Positions 10,598 to 19,487 of a stretch of 64,000 bases of DNA are shown here, in pieces. Under the pieces are notes generated by a model. That model worked only from the letters and a program-made list of their open reading frames with translations, was not told the DNA's origin and did no database searches. The position numbers and the translations under genes were made by a program. The stretch's first letter is position 1. Each line of letters starts with the position of its first letter. This DNA comes from Macrococcus bovicus (GTDB lineage: Bacteria; Bacillota; Bacilli; Staphylococcales; Staphylococcaceae). The stretch lies in NCBI RefSeq assembly GCF_004359575.1, contig NZ_SCWF01000004.1, positions 62,001 to 126,000 of the forward strand. The letters run 5' to 3'.

Positions 10598-10625
10598 AAA
10601 GCATGATGCGAGGACATCATGCTTT
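10598..10625. terminator. Terminator between the YtxH gene and hpr
   Basis: A perfect 11-bp stem AAAGCATGATG / CATCATGCTTT with a 6-nt loop follows the end of the minus-strand yhaH-like gene. The T-run downstream on that strand is short and interrupted. Confidence 0.6.
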
Positions 10626-10657
10626 AATAAGTGCAATTGATTTATTTTAACATAAGG

Positions 10658-11014
10658 CTATTTTTTAGAGAATGTTTCTTTTGCTTCATCTGCACGATTT
10701 TTGACATTTTCGACATTGGACTTCAGATGTTTGATGTTCGGCTCAATGTCGCTCTTATAATTGGCAATCATTTCTTTGACTTCAGTGCCCAGTTCTTTGA
10801 TGAGCTTCTGGCTTTCTTCTTTCGTCTGCATCGCATAGTTCTTCAGGTCACCGATTTCTGTCTTCAGCTGCTTAACCTGAGCCTTGGCATCAGTAGAATT
10901 CGCCATGAAATTACGCTGTACTTCAGATCCAGGCTTGGCTGCGTTCAGCAGTGCAGTCGCAGCACCTGCTGCAAGTCCGACCGTAAAGCCGGCAGCAATA
11001 TGTGTGATTTTCAT
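10658..11014 (-). CDS. YtxH domain protein (YhaH-like)
   Basis: A 118-residue protein with an N-terminal hydrophobic, Ala/Gly-rich segment (AAGFTVGLAAGAATALL) followed by a long Lys/Glu coiled-coil. This is the YtxH layout, also seen in B. subtilis YhaH next to hpr. Family members are small membrane-linked proteins tied to stress or envelope function, with no defined activity. The start ATG has a GGAGGAATC site upstream. Confidence 0.8.
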   Translation of the reverse strand: MKITHIAAGFTVGLAAGAATALLNAAKPGSEVQRNFMANSTDAKAQVKQLKTEIGDLKNYAMQTKEESQKLIKELGTEVKEMIANYKSDIEPNIKHLKSNVENVKNRADEAKETFSKK

Positions 11015-11065
11015 AAGATGATTCCTCCAATTGGTTTTCCTTAGTTATACCCCTAATTCTGACTA

Positions 11066-11485
11066 TCAAGCATTCTTTATTTGCTCAGCGAGTGCAGTCA
11101 TGGCGTCAGCGTCGAATGCATCGCTATGCGTCTGCCACTTGTAACCGAAGCCGTCGATATCGTCCTGATAACGCGGCATGATATGGAAGTGGAGATGGAA
11201 GACGCTCTGGTCGGCGAATGCACGGTTATTCTGCACGATGTTGATGCCGTCAGGTTGCAGGGTGGCATCTATCATCTGTGCGACTTTCTGGACGGAAGTG
11301 ATGACCTGGGCCAGCACTGCAGGTTCTGTCTCGAGCAGATCCTGACTGTGTTTCTTAGGGACGACAAGCGTGTGCCCTTTAGCGACCTGTGAGATATCAA
11401 GGAAGGCATAAGTATACGCGTCTTCATAAACCTTATAGGACGGGATGGCACCGCTGATGATTTTGCAGAAAATACAGTCTGTCAT
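11066..11485 (-). CDS. hit: HIT-family nucleotide hydrolase
   Basis: A 139-residue histidine-triad protein. The catalytic motif HLHFHIMP is near residue 98 and CIFCKI at residues 4-9 is the usual N-terminal metal-binding signature. Family members hydrolyse the phosphate bond of adenosine nucleotide conjugates. The start ATG has an AGGAGG site. The gene lies divergent to ecsA, as in Bacillus and Staphylococcus. Confidence 0.93.
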   Translation of the reverse strand: MTDCIFCKIISGAIPSYKVYEDAYTYAFLDISQVAKGHTLVVPKKHSQDLLETEPAVLAQVITSVQKVAQMIDATLQPDGINIVQNNRAFADQSVFHLHFHIMPRYQDDIDGFGYKWQTHSDAFDADAMTALAEQIKNA

Positions 11486-11592
11486 AGTAGGTCCTCCTGT
11501 AAAATAGATATATTTTTATTTTAGCCATATCAATAGGTGAATACAAAGGATATTTGATACAATATGAAATAATCCTTAGGAGGTGCGCGAGT

Positions 11593-12330
11593 TTGACAGT
11601 AGAAGTAAGACATCTGACAGGTGGGTACGGCAATCAGCCTGTCATTCACGATATAGATTTCACATTGAAAAAAGGCGAAATCGTCGGGCTGATCGGCTTG
11701 AACGGTGCCGGCAAAAGCACGACGATCAAGAATATGCTGGGACTCCTTCAGCCGATGAAAGGGGATATTGCCATCGATGGCATCGCACTTAGTGAAGCCC
11801 CTTATGATTACCGCCGGAAAATCAGCTATATTCCGGAGTCCCCTGTCCTGTATGATGAACTGACATTAGAAGAGCATATTGATATGACTGCTATGGCATA
11901 TGGACTGACCAAGGAAGAAGCGATGACGCGCAGTCAGCCGCTGCTGAAAACATTCAGGCTGGCAGATAAGCTGAAGCAGTTTCCGCAGAATTTCTCTAAA
12001 GGGATGAAGCAGAAGGTCATGATTATCTGTGCATTCATCAGTCAGCCTGAACTCCATATCATCGATGAGCCGTTTCTTGGACTTGACCCGCTCGGTATAC
12101 AGTCGATGCTTGACTTGATGGTAGAGGCACGCGCGGCCGGTCGCACGGTCCTGATGAGTACACATATACTTGCGACCGCTGAGAGGTACTGCGATTACTT
12201 TCTGATCATGCACCAAGGTCATTTAGTGGCTAAAGGCACTATTCAGGAGCTGCAGTCTCAGCTCAGTATGCCTGGTGAATCCCTGGATGCGATCTATATC
12301 AAGCTGACGCAAGGTGATCAACATGTATAA
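11593..12330 (+). CDS. ecsA: ABC transporter ATP-binding protein EcsA
   Basis: A 245-residue ATPase. I prefer the TTG start because TAGGAGGTG lies 7-8 nt upstream. Walker A is GLNGAGKST, the signature is FSKGMKQK, and Walker B is LHIIDEPFLGLDP. EcsA pairs with the membrane protein EcsB, encoded just downstream with an 8-nt overlap. In Bacillus and Staphylococcus EcsAB is needed for normal protein secretion and processing and for competence. The transported substrate is not known with certainty. Confidence 0.93.
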   Translation: MTVEVRHLTGGYGNQPVIHDIDFTLKKGEIVGLIGLNGAGKSTTIKNMLGLLQPMKGDIAIDGIALSEAPYDYRRKISYIPESPVLYDELTLEEHIDMTAMAYGLTKEEAMTRSQPLLKTFRLADKLKQFPQNFSKGMKQKVMIICAFISQPELHIIDEPFLGLDPLGIQSMLDLMVEARAAGRTVLMSTHILATAERYCDYFLIMHQGHLVAKGTIQELQSQLSMPGESLDAIYIKLTQGDQHV

Positions 12331-13534
12331 CGCGAAGTCGCTTTATCAGAAACGAGCAGGTGCGAACGCTAAAGAAATCGCACGGTACAGCCGTTTTATC
12401 TTCAATGGGCACTTCATCATCTTCCTGTCCATCGCCTTCGGTGCGCTGATGCTGCAGTACAGCCAGCTCTTAAAAGCACTGCCGGACGGTATAGACTACC
12501 ATCTGATCATCGCCTTTATCCTGGCGCTGGCGACACTGGCGCCGCTGCGCACTTATTTCAGAGAAGCGGATCAGGTTTTCTTACTGCCTTATGAAGCACA
12601 ACTGGATGATTATGTCAGAAAGAGTATAGCGGACTCTGCTATACGGCGCTGCCTGCTGTTCACAGTGCTGTTTGCCATTCTGCTGCCGCTTTATCATGCG
12701 GGGACATATTTCTCTATGCACGGGGCTATCATGGCTTATTTGACAGGTGTTATCGGTATAGGCACCGGCCTGCTGCTGCGCTTTTATTTCCTGAAAATCA
12801 GTGTCTCAAATCTGAGCGTCAATATAATGCTGTTCATCGTACTGATATCAGGAATCTATATGTCGCTTGACGGCAGCTGGTTTACAGGAGTGGCCTCGCT
12901 TGTGATGCTGCTCGGCCTGCTGCTTCTCGTACGTCAGATAGCTGAGAAACGTGTCTATCCGTGGGAAACGCTGGTTGAATACGAAAAAGACCTGACACAG
13001 CGTCAGTATAAATTCATCAATCTCTTCACTGATGTCAGAGGATTGAAGGACAATGTGCGGCGCCGGCCTTATCTTGATGTGCTGCTGAAAGACCGGGCGT
13101 ACAATCATGATGGTATGTTCCTGTTTCTGTTCAAACGTAATTTTGTGCGCAGTAAAGATGCATTCTGGATTATTATCCGGCTTGTGGTGATAGGCGGTCT
13201 GATTATCTGGCTCGTCCATCAGCCTGTTATCGCTGCGATCATCGGTGTCTTTATGATCTACATTGTTGTCCTGCAGTCGTCACAGTTCTATAAACAGCAG
13301 GCGTATCAGTTATGGCCGCAAGTCTGGCCGGTAGCGGAAAATAAAGTAGTAGAGGGTTTCCAGAAATTCCTCTGGCAGCTCTCACTCGTAGTGACAGTGG
13401 TCGTTGCAGTTATTTATATCTGCCTGTATCCTGGCACCTTCTATTATGTACTGTTTTTCTTTGCGATCATGTGGTGGACCAACCAGCAGGTCATGTCGAA
13501 ACTGAAGAAACGCATGGTGCTGCTGAAAGATTAG
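12323..13534 (+). CDS. ecsB: ABC transporter membrane protein EcsB
   Basis: A 403-residue protein with about eight hydrophobic segments, the EcsB family layout. I prefer the ATG at this position because AAGGTG lies just upstream. It overlaps ecsA, so translation is probably coupled. It forms the membrane part of the Ecs transporter. The gene ends 9 nt before a tandem hairpin-repeat array that fills its 3' flank and contains no terminator of the usual kind until about 430 nt downstream. Confidence 0.92.
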   Translation: MYNAKSLYQKRAGANAKEIARYSRFIFNGHFIIFLSIAFGALMLQYSQLLKALPDGIDYHLIIAFILALATLAPLRTYFREADQVFLLPYEAQLDDYVRKSIADSAIRRCLLFTVLFAILLPLYHAGTYFSMHGAIMAYLTGVIGIGTGLLLRFYFLKISVSNLSVNIMLFIVLISGIYMSLDGSWFTGVASLVMLLGLLLLVRQIAEKRVYPWETLVEYEKDLTQRQYKFINLFTDVRGLKDNVRRRPYLDVLLKDRAYNHDGMFLFLFKRNFVRSKDAFWIIIRLVVIGGLIIWLVHQPVIAAIIGVFMIYIVVLQSSQFYKQQAYQLWPQVWPVAENKVVEGFQKFLWQLSLVVTVVVAVIYICLYPGTFYYVLFFFAIMWWTNQQVMSKLKKRMVLLKD

Positions 13535-13543
13535 CGGTGGTCC

Positions 13544-13955
13544 CTGAGTTATGAGCGATAAACACAGAATATCGCTCATAATGACAGGAAAAAGGTGCTG
13601 CCTCCTGAGTTATGAGCGATAAATGCAGAATATCGCTCATAATGACAGGAAAAGGGTGCTGCCCCCTGAGTTATGAGCGATAAACGCAGAATATCGCTCA
13701 TAATGACTTAAAAAAGGTGCTGCCTCCTGAGTTATGAGCGATAAACACAGAATATCGCTCATAATGACCGGAAAAGGGTGCTGCCCTCTGAGTTATGAGC
13801 GATAAATGCAGAATATCGCTCATAATGACTTAAAAAAGGTGCTGCCCCCTGAGTTATGAGCGATAAACACAGAATATCGCTCATAATGACCGGAAAAGGG
13901 TGCTGCCCCCTGAGTTATGAGCGATAAATGCCAGATGGCGGACATAACGTCTGTC
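13544..13955. repeat. Tandem array of 61-bp units, each with a perfect hairpin
   Basis: Units start at 13544, 13605, 13666, 13727, 13788, 13849 and 13910, exactly 61 bp apart. Six are full and the seventh is degenerate. Each full unit holds a perfect 12-bp inverted repeat, TTATGAGCGATA / TATCGCTCATAA, around a 9-nt loop that varies only at two central bases (AACACAGAA, AATGCAGAA, AACGCAGAA). The spacers alternate between two types, suggesting growth by a 122-bp double unit. The seventh unit keeps only the left arm. No plausible coding frame of its own. Confidence 0.93.
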
Positions 13956-13965
13956 ACGACAAAGA

Positions 13966-13991
13966 AGACCGGCAGCTGCCGGTCTTTTTTA
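13966..13991 (+). terminator. Strong terminator downstream of the repeat array
   Basis: AGACCGGCAG / CTGCCGGTCT followed by a six-T run on the plus strand. It also faces the end of the minus-strand traP-like gene and may serve both. Confidence 0.88.
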
Positions 13992-14501
13992 TTCCTCTGT
14001 TCTTTCTGCTGGCTCATAAGGCCGTAATAATTTAGTGAATTGAACGTTCGAGATGAAATCAGCAGACTGATACTGCTTCAATGAGTCGTCATAATATTGG
14101 CGATAGACGGAACTTTTTCTGAAGTCTTCTGCAGATTCAGCTGTAGCGAACTGAAAGAGGGCGATATAAGTCTGGCCTCTATGGGGTCTCAGCAGCTGGT
14201 AAGCCTGATAGCCATCATATTCACTGAAGTCGCTATGTCCTGTTAAGGTCATCTCAGCGACTTTTTGTTTTTCTTCACTGACCTGGAAGTATCTCAGCAG
14301 AAGTACACCTTCTCCGTTCACTGTGCCTTGCTGTTCGACCACTTCATAGACTTCTCCTGAACTGAAGACTGTTTTGTCTTCTGTCGCTTCATAGACCACG
14401 ATATCCTCCGGACCCGCATATTTAATAATGTTACGCACCGGATATTTCTGTATTAAGCGCTCCATATAGTAATCAGAGCCATGGGTAAAATAAACGTTCA
14501 T
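13989..14501 (-). CDS. traP: TRAP / HmoB-like antibiotic biosynthesis monooxygenase fold protein
   Basis: A 170-residue protein matching staphylococcal TRAP and B. subtilis HmoB in length, with the ABM (dimeric alpha-beta barrel) domain in the C-terminal half (YIALFQFATAESAEDF through QYYDDSL). HmoB degrades haem. S. aureus TRAP was reported as a signalling protein, a claim that has been disputed. The start ATG lies behind GAGGTG, so I did not use the longer upstream frame. It is divergent from hemE, which favours a haem-related role. Confidence 0.82.
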   Translation of the reverse strand: MNVYFTHGSDYYMERLIQKYPVRNIIKYAGPEDIVVYEATEDKTVFSSGEVYEVVEQQGTVNGEGVLLLRYFQVSEEKQKVAEMTLTGHSDFSEYDGYQAYQLLRPHRGQTYIALFQFATAESAEDFRKSSVYRQYYDDSLKQYQSADFISNVQFTKLLRPYEPAERTEE

Positions 14502-14555
14502 CGTTCTACACCTCGTTATCTTTTTCTTTCTATTTACCACTCATACCCCTTATTA

Positions 14556-14571
14556 TGTCATATTTATGACA
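14556..14571. promoter_or_regulatory. Palindrome in the divergent traP-hemE intergenic region
   Basis: A perfect inverted repeat TGTCATA-TT-TATGACA sits between the two divergent start codons, 55 nt from traP and 78 nt from hemE. It is a candidate operator for co-regulation of haem synthesis and haem breakdown. I cannot assign a regulator. Confidence 0.45.
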
Positions 14572-14648
14572 AATTCTTAATTGAATACGGGCTACGTCCG
14601 AGTATGGTAAAATAGTGAGTATTCAAAAGACACAGGAGGACTGGTTAA

Positions 14649-15686
14649 ATGCCATTCAACGATACAATTTTAAAGGCGGCCTATGGTGAAAAAACAACCC
14701 ATACGCCGGTATGGTTTATGCGCCAGGCTGGCAGAAGTCAGCCGGAATACAGAAAGATCAAAGAGACGCATTCTCTGTTTGAAATCACACATGATCCTGA
14801 GCTTTGTGCTTACGTGACGAAGCTGCCTGTGGATCAGTACAATACAGATGCCGCGATTCTCTATAAAGATATCATGTCGCCTCTTGGTGCCATCGGAGTA
14901 GATGTCGAAATCAAGTCAGGTATCGGTCCCGTCATCGGCAATCCTATCCGCTCTATTCAAGACGTCGAGCGTCTAGGGGAAATCCACCCGGAAAAAGATG
15001 TACCTTATATTCTGGATACGATCAGACTGCTGACGACTGAACAGCTGAATGTGCCTTTGATCGGTTTCACGGGTGCACCTTTCACACTTGCCAGCTATAT
15101 GATAGAAGGCGGTCCTTCCAAGAACTACAACAAGACGAAGGCGATGATGTATGAGCAGCCTGAAGCCTGGCATCTGCTGATGGAGAAGCTGAGCGATATG
15201 TGCATCACCTACACACACGCACAGATTGATGCAGGCTGCAAGATGATTCAAGTCTTTGATTCATGGGTCGGCGCACTTAATAGAGCAGACTATCATGAAT
15301 TTATCGCGCCGCACATGCACCGTATTTTCGCGGGCATTAAAGAGAAGAATGTGCCGGTTACAACATTTGGTGTCGGTGCAAGTCACTTAATAGAAGAATG
15401 GAACGCACTGCCGGTCGACGTACTCGGTCTTGACTGGCGTCTGCAGATAGAAGAAGCACGTGCAAAAGGGATTACGAAGACTTTACAGGGTAACCTGGAT
15501 CCGGCCATTCTGCTTGCGCCCTGGCCGGTCATTGAGTCACATCTGAAACGCATATTAGATCAGGGGTTGCAGTCAGACAGCTATATCTTCAATTTAGGAC
15601 ACGGTGTCTTCCCGGAAGTGCAGCCGGATACGCTGCGCCGCGTCTCTGAATTCGTTCACGATTATTCAGCACAATACAAAAAATAA
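14649..15686 (+). CDS. hemE: Uroporphyrinogen decarboxylase HemE
   Basis: A 345-residue enzyme that decarboxylates the four acetate side chains of uroporphyrinogen III to give coproporphyrinogen III. The N-terminal signature [12 protein letters not shown] and the [16 protein letters not shown] and DVLGLDW motifs are present. First gene of a hemE-hemH-hemY operon, as in other Firmicutes. The start ATG follows CAGGAGGACT. Confidence 0.96.
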   Translation: MPFNDTILKAAYGEKTTHTPVWFMRQAGRSQPEYRKIKETHSLFEITHDPELCAYVTKLPVDQYNTDAAILYKDIMSPLGAIGVDVEIKSGIGPVIGNPIRSIQDVERLGEIHPEKDVPYILDTIRLLTTEQLNVPLIGFTGAPFTLASYMIEGGPSKNYNKTKAMMYEQPEAWHLLMEKLSDMCITYTHAQIDAGCKMIQVFDSWVGALNRADYHEFIAPHMHRIFAGIKEKNVPVTTFGVGASHLIEEWNALPVDVLGLDWRLQIEEARAKGITKTLQGNLDPAILLAPWPVIESHLKRILDQGLQSDSYIFNLGHGVFPEVQPDTLRRVSEFVHDYSAQYKK

Positions 15687-15698
15687 AGGAGCTTGACC

Positions 15699-16619
15699 AT
15701 GGGGAAAAAAGGGTTACTGGTTATGGCATATGGCACGCCGTACAAAGAAGAGGACATTGAACCGTACTACACACATATCAGACGTGGACGTCGACCGTCT
15801 GAAGAAGCACTGCAGGATTTAAAAGACCGCTATCAGGCTATCGGTGGCATCTCACCTCTGGCGGGGATGACAGAACGTCAGGCAGAGGAACTGCGCGATG
15901 CGCTGAACAAGGAGACAGGTGATGATTACACACTGTATATCGGTCTCAAGCATATTGCACCTTTTATTGAAGATGCGGTTAAACAGATGGCTGATGATGG
16001 TGTCACTGAAGCGGTCACCATTGTCCTGGCGCCACATTATTCCAACTTCTCAGTAGGTTCTTATAATAAACGGGCGGCGGAAGAAGCAGAGAAATACGGC
16101 ATCAAACTGCAGCATGTAACAGATTTCTATCGTCAGGAGAAGTTCATTCAGTACTGGACGGAACAGGTCAATACGACGCTCGACCGCATCACTGAACCGC
16201 ACTGGCAGGAGACCGTGCTGATCGTCAGCGCGCATAGTCTGCCGGAGAAAATCAAGGCGGCAGGAGACCCGTATCCGGAGCAGATGGCTGAGACAGCAAA
16301 GCTTATCGCGGAACATTCCAACATCATCCATGTTGAACGTGGCTGGCAGTCAGAAGGGAATACGCCGGATCCATGGCTTGGGCCTGATGTGCAGGATTTA
16401 ACACGTGCACTGTATGAACAGCATGGCTATAAGAACTTCATCTATACACCGGTGGGCTTCGTCTGTGAACACTTAGAAGTGCTCTATGACAACGACGTAG
16501 AATGTAAAGTGATCTGTGATGAGCTAGGCGTCAATTACTACCGTCCTGAGATGCCGGGCACTCATCCTCTCTTTATCGGTGCGATGGTTGACGAGATCAA
16601 GTCAGTATTAAAATCATAA
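15699..16619 (+). CDS. hemH: Coproporphyrin/proto ferrochelatase HemH (CpfC)
   Basis: A 306-residue ferrochelatase that inserts iron into the porphyrin ring. In the coproporphyrin-dependent pathway of Gram-positive bacteria the substrate is coproporphyrin III. The catalytic His lies in SAHSLPEKI and the metal-binding Glu in CEHLEVLYDND. The ATG 8 nt after AAAGGAG is used. Only 12 nt separate it from hemE. Confidence 0.95.
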   Translation: MGKKGLLVMAYGTPYKEEDIEPYYTHIRRGRRPSEEALQDLKDRYQAIGGISPLAGMTERQAEELRDALNKETGDDYTLYIGLKHIAPFIEDAVKQMADDGVTEAVTIVLAPHYSNFSVGSYNKRAAEEAEKYGIKLQHVTDFYRQEKFIQYWTEQVNTTLDRITEPHWQETVLIVSAHSLPEKIKAAGDPYPEQMAETAKLIAEHSNIIHVERGWQSEGNTPDPWLGPDVQDLTRALYEQHGYKNFIYTPVGFVCEHLEVLYDNDVECKVICDELGVNYYRPEMPGTHPLFIGAMVDEIKSVLKS

Positions 16620-16637
16620 GAAAAGAAGTGAATCGTA

Positions 16638-18008
16638 ATGAAGAAAGTCGCAATCATTGGTGCAGGTATTACGGGACTGTCAGCAGCCTATTATCTGGAA
16701 GATGCAGAGATAGAAGTTTTAGAGCAGTCTGACCGTCCAGGTGGCAAGATTAAGACTTATCAGCGGGACGGCTATACGATAGAACTGGGACCTGAATCCT
16801 ATCTCGCCCGCAAATCAATCATGACAGAACTCGCCACTGCCATCGGTCTAGGTGACGATATCGTGGCCAATCAGACCGGGCAGTCGTATATTTATGCGAA
16901 GAATCAGCTGTACCCGATGCCGGGCGGCTCCATTATGGGGATTCCGACAGAAATCAAGCCATTTCTTGAGACACGCTTGCTGTCGCCCCTCGGTAAAGTA
17001 CGCGCGGGTATGGATTACTTCATCAAGCCGGACAAGATGACGACTGATATCTCTGTCGGTGCTTTTTTCAGAAAACGTTTAGGCAACGAAGCGCTTGAGA
17101 ATCTGATTGAGCCGTTATTGTCAGGTATTTACGGTGCAGATATCGATAGACTCAGCTTGAAATCAACATTTCCTAACTTCAAGGAGCAGGAAGAGACGCA
17201 TGGCAGTCTCATCAAGGGCATGCGTGACCAGAAGAAGAAAGCCCCTAAAAAAACTGAAACGAAGGGTCAGTTCCGTCAGTTCAGAAACGGTCTTCAGAGC
17301 TTTATCGACCGTTTAGCAGAGACAGTGACTGACAAAGGAGCCAAGATCCGCTATAACAGTGAGGTGACAGCCGTTCAGCAGTCAGGAGACGGCTATCTGG
17401 TCACCGTAAACGGACAGGAAACGTATTATGACAGAGTGATTGTCACTGTGCCGCATACCGTTTTCAGCAAGTGGTTTGAAGATGCGCCCCTTCGTTATTT
17501 CAAGCATATGGAGACTACAAGTGTGGCGACTGTCGTCATGGCATTTGACGAATCACAGGTGAAGAATGAGGAGAATGGAACAGGCTTTGTCATCGCCCGT
17601 AATTCTGATACGGTGATCACTGCCTGTACATGGACAAGTAAGAAGTGGACGCACTCAACACCGGCGGGCAAGGTCCTCTTACGGGCTTATGTCGGTCGCC
17701 CGGGTGATACAGTGGTCAGGGATCATGACGATGCAGAACTAGTGAAGCTGGCACGCCGTGACCTAGACAAGATGATGGATATCAACGGTGAGCCGGAATT
17801 CACCATTGTGACACGTCTGATGAATAGTATGCCACTGTATGAAGTGGGTCATATTGACCGCATTCATGCGATTCAGCGGTATATGAGAGAAACCTATCCT
17901 GGCCTGATACTGACCGGGGCTTCCTTTGAGGCAGTCGGCCTTCCAGACTGCATCGCTCAGGCGAAATCAGCAGCAGAAGAAATCAATAAAGACAATTACA
18001 TTGCGTAA
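16638..18008 (+). CDS. hemY: Coproporphyrinogen III oxidase HemY (CgoX)
   Basis: A 456-residue FAD-dependent oxidase. The dinucleotide-binding motif GAGITGLSAAYYLE is at the N-terminus and the C-terminal FAD segment reads LILTGASFEAVGLPDCI. In Firmicutes this enzyme oxidises coproporphyrinogen III to coproporphyrin III before iron insertion. Third gene of the hem operon. A hairpin at its stop codon ends the unit. Confidence 0.95.
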   Translation: MKKVAIIGAGITGLSAAYYLEDAEIEVLEQSDRPGGKIKTYQRDGYTIELGPESYLARKSIMTELATAIGLGDDIVANQTGQSYIYAKNQLYPMPGGSIMGIPTEIKPFLETRLLSPLGKVRAGMDYFIKPDKMTTDISVGAFFRKRLGNEALENLIEPLLSGIYGADIDRLSLKSTFPNFKEQEETHGSLIKGMRDQKKKAPKKTETKGQFRQFRNGLQSFIDRLAETVTDKGAKIRYNSEVTAVQQSGDGYLVTVNGQETYYDRVIVTVPHTVFSKWFEDAPLRYFKHMETTSVATVVMAFDESQVKNEENGTGFVIARNSDTVITACTWTSKKWTHSTPAGKVLLRAYVGRPGDTVVRDHDDAELVKLARRDLDKMMDINGEPEFTIVTRLMNSMPLYEVGHIDRIHAIQRYMRETYPGLILTGASFEAVGLPDCIAQAKSAAEEINKDNYIA

Positions 18009-18017
18009 TTGTCTTTA
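17988..18017 (+). terminator. Terminator overlapping the hemY stop codon
   Basis: AAAGACAATTAC / GTAATTGTCTTT spans the stop codon and is followed by TATTTT. Transcription of the hem operon probably ends here. Confidence 0.8.
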
Positions 18018-18050
18018 TTTTGGTACTGTCAGAAAAAAGGAGGCTATCTT

Positions 18051-19031
18051 ATGAAATTTATCAGCAACAATAACATTACGGATCCACGCATCAATCTGGC
18101 GATGGAGGAGTATATCCTGAACAATCTAACGAATGACTCCTATTTTCTGTTCTATGTCAATGAACCATCCATCATCATCGGCAAGAATCAGAATACTTAT
18201 GCAGAAGTCAATCAGAAGTACGTCGATGAACATCATATCCATATCGTCAGACGTATCTCAGGCGGCGGCGCTGTCTATCATGATCTGGGAAACCTGAACT
18301 TCAGCTTTGTGACGCATGCTGATGAGGATAGCTTCCATAACTTCAAGAAATTCACGATGCCGATTGTGGAAGCACTCAATGAGATGGGTGTGAAAGCAGA
18401 GCTGTCCGGCCGTAATGATCTGCAGGTCGGCAGCCGTAAGATCTCCGGCAATGCGATGTTCCAGGCCAAAGACCGCATGTTCTCACACGGCACGCTGATG
18501 CTGGACAGCAACATTGATGAAGTTGTCAGAAGTCTGTCAGTGAGTGAAGAGAAGCTGATTACAAAGGGCATCCGTTCCATCCGCTCACGCGTCGCGAACA
18601 TCACAGAGTTTCTGGATGAGCCCATTTCTATGGAAGCGTTCAAGGAACGACTGCTGAACCATATCTTTGAAGGCAATGTTGAGGAATATGTCTTATCTGA
18701 AGAGGACTGGCAGGCCATTCACCAGCTAAGCCGTGAGAAGTATCAGACATTTGAATGGAACTACGGCAAGAATCCCGCTTACAACTATGAATCCAAGCAG
18801 AAATTCCCGGGCGGACTGGTCGACCTGAAATTAAATGTGAAAAAAGGGCTGATCACTGAAGCCAGAATATTCGGCGACTTCTTTGGAGTAGGGGAAATCA
18901 AGGAAATAGAAAATAGATTGGTCGGTGTCCCGCATCAGACACAGGCCGTGGCACAGGCAATTGCAGATATTGATTTCGCTCATTACTTCGGGCGCGTGGA
19001 ACGAGAGGAATTTCTCAGCCTGCTGGCATAA
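18051..19031 (+). CDS. lplA: Lipoate-protein ligase A
   Basis: A 326-residue ligase that attaches lipoate to the E2 or H subunits of dehydrogenase complexes, using ATP. RRISGGGAVYHDLGNLNFSF and GRNDLQVGSRKISGNA are the hallmark lipoyl-AMP binding motifs, and the C-terminal accessory domain is present. The start ATG follows AAGGAGGCTATCTT. A longer upstream frame runs back into the hemY terminator and is unlikely to be translated. Confidence 0.93.
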   Translation: MKFISNNNITDPRINLAMEEYILNNLTNDSYFLFYVNEPSIIIGKNQNTYAEVNQKYVDEHHIHIVRRISGGGAVYHDLGNLNFSFVTHADEDSFHNFKKFTMPIVEALNEMGVKAELSGRNDLQVGSRKISGNAMFQAKDRMFSHGTLMLDSNIDEVVRSLSVSEEKLITKGIRSIRSRVANITEFLDEPISMEAFKERLLNHIFEGNVEEYVLSEEDWQAIHQLSREKYQTFEWNYGKNPAYNYESKQKFPGGLVDLKLNVKKGLITEARIFGDFFGVGEIKEIENRLVGVPHQTQAVAQAIADIDFAHYFGRVEREEFLSLLA

Positions 19032-19075
19032 AAAAATAAGAGGTTAATCACATAGTGGTTAATCTCTTATTTTTA
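19030..19075 (+). terminator. Terminator after lplA
   Basis: AATAAGAGGTTAATCAC pairs with GTGGTTAATCTCTTATT, with an A-rich left flank and T-rich right flank. It can also serve the convergent minus-strand gene. Confidence 0.88.
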
Positions 19076-19096
19076 TTCACGATGATTAGTAGACAT

Positions 19097-19297
19097 CTAT
19101 ATAGCCTCCAGCTTTTTCAGCGCTGTCGTATATAACAGGAAATCCTGTTCATTATGGTTAAGGAGGGATTCTTCAATCAACTGCTGGTATTCCCTTTTCT
19201 GATTCTCGCGCATCGCATCTTCAATCAGCAGCTCAATATATAGATTGTTTAAATTGCCGATAAACATCTCAAGACCATTTTGATTTAACTGTTGCAT
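19097..19297 (-). CDS. IDEAL-domain-like small protein
   Basis: A 66-residue acidic, helical protein. The middle segment LYIELLIEDAMRENQKREYQQL resembles the IDEAL domain, named for a conserved Ile-Asp-x-Ala-Leu run and found in small proteins such as those near comK in staphylococci. I use the ATG behind GGAGGCG rather than a start further upstream. Divergent from comK with about 190 nt between. IDEAL proteins have no settled function. Confidence 0.65.
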   Translation of the reverse strand: MQQLNQNGLEMFIGNLNNLYIELLIEDAMRENQKREYQQLIEESLLNHNEQDFLLYTTALKKLEAI

Positions 19298-19487
19298 AGT
19301 GAACGCCTCCTTTTGAATAATTGTTCCCATTATAACTGAAAATCAAACTCGTTACAAGAATATTCTGAAAATTAAATGAGGAAATATATCATTTTTGACA
19401 ATAAAGTAAAAATTGTAAATTAAACATATTTTAAGGTAATTTATAATGAAAATGAGTATAATTGACTAAAAACCCCTGGAGGACTAA

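Noticed and set aside
13544-13955. CRISPR array
   Set aside because: Period is regular, but the spacers are near-identical to each other and no cas gene is present. This is a tandem repeat.
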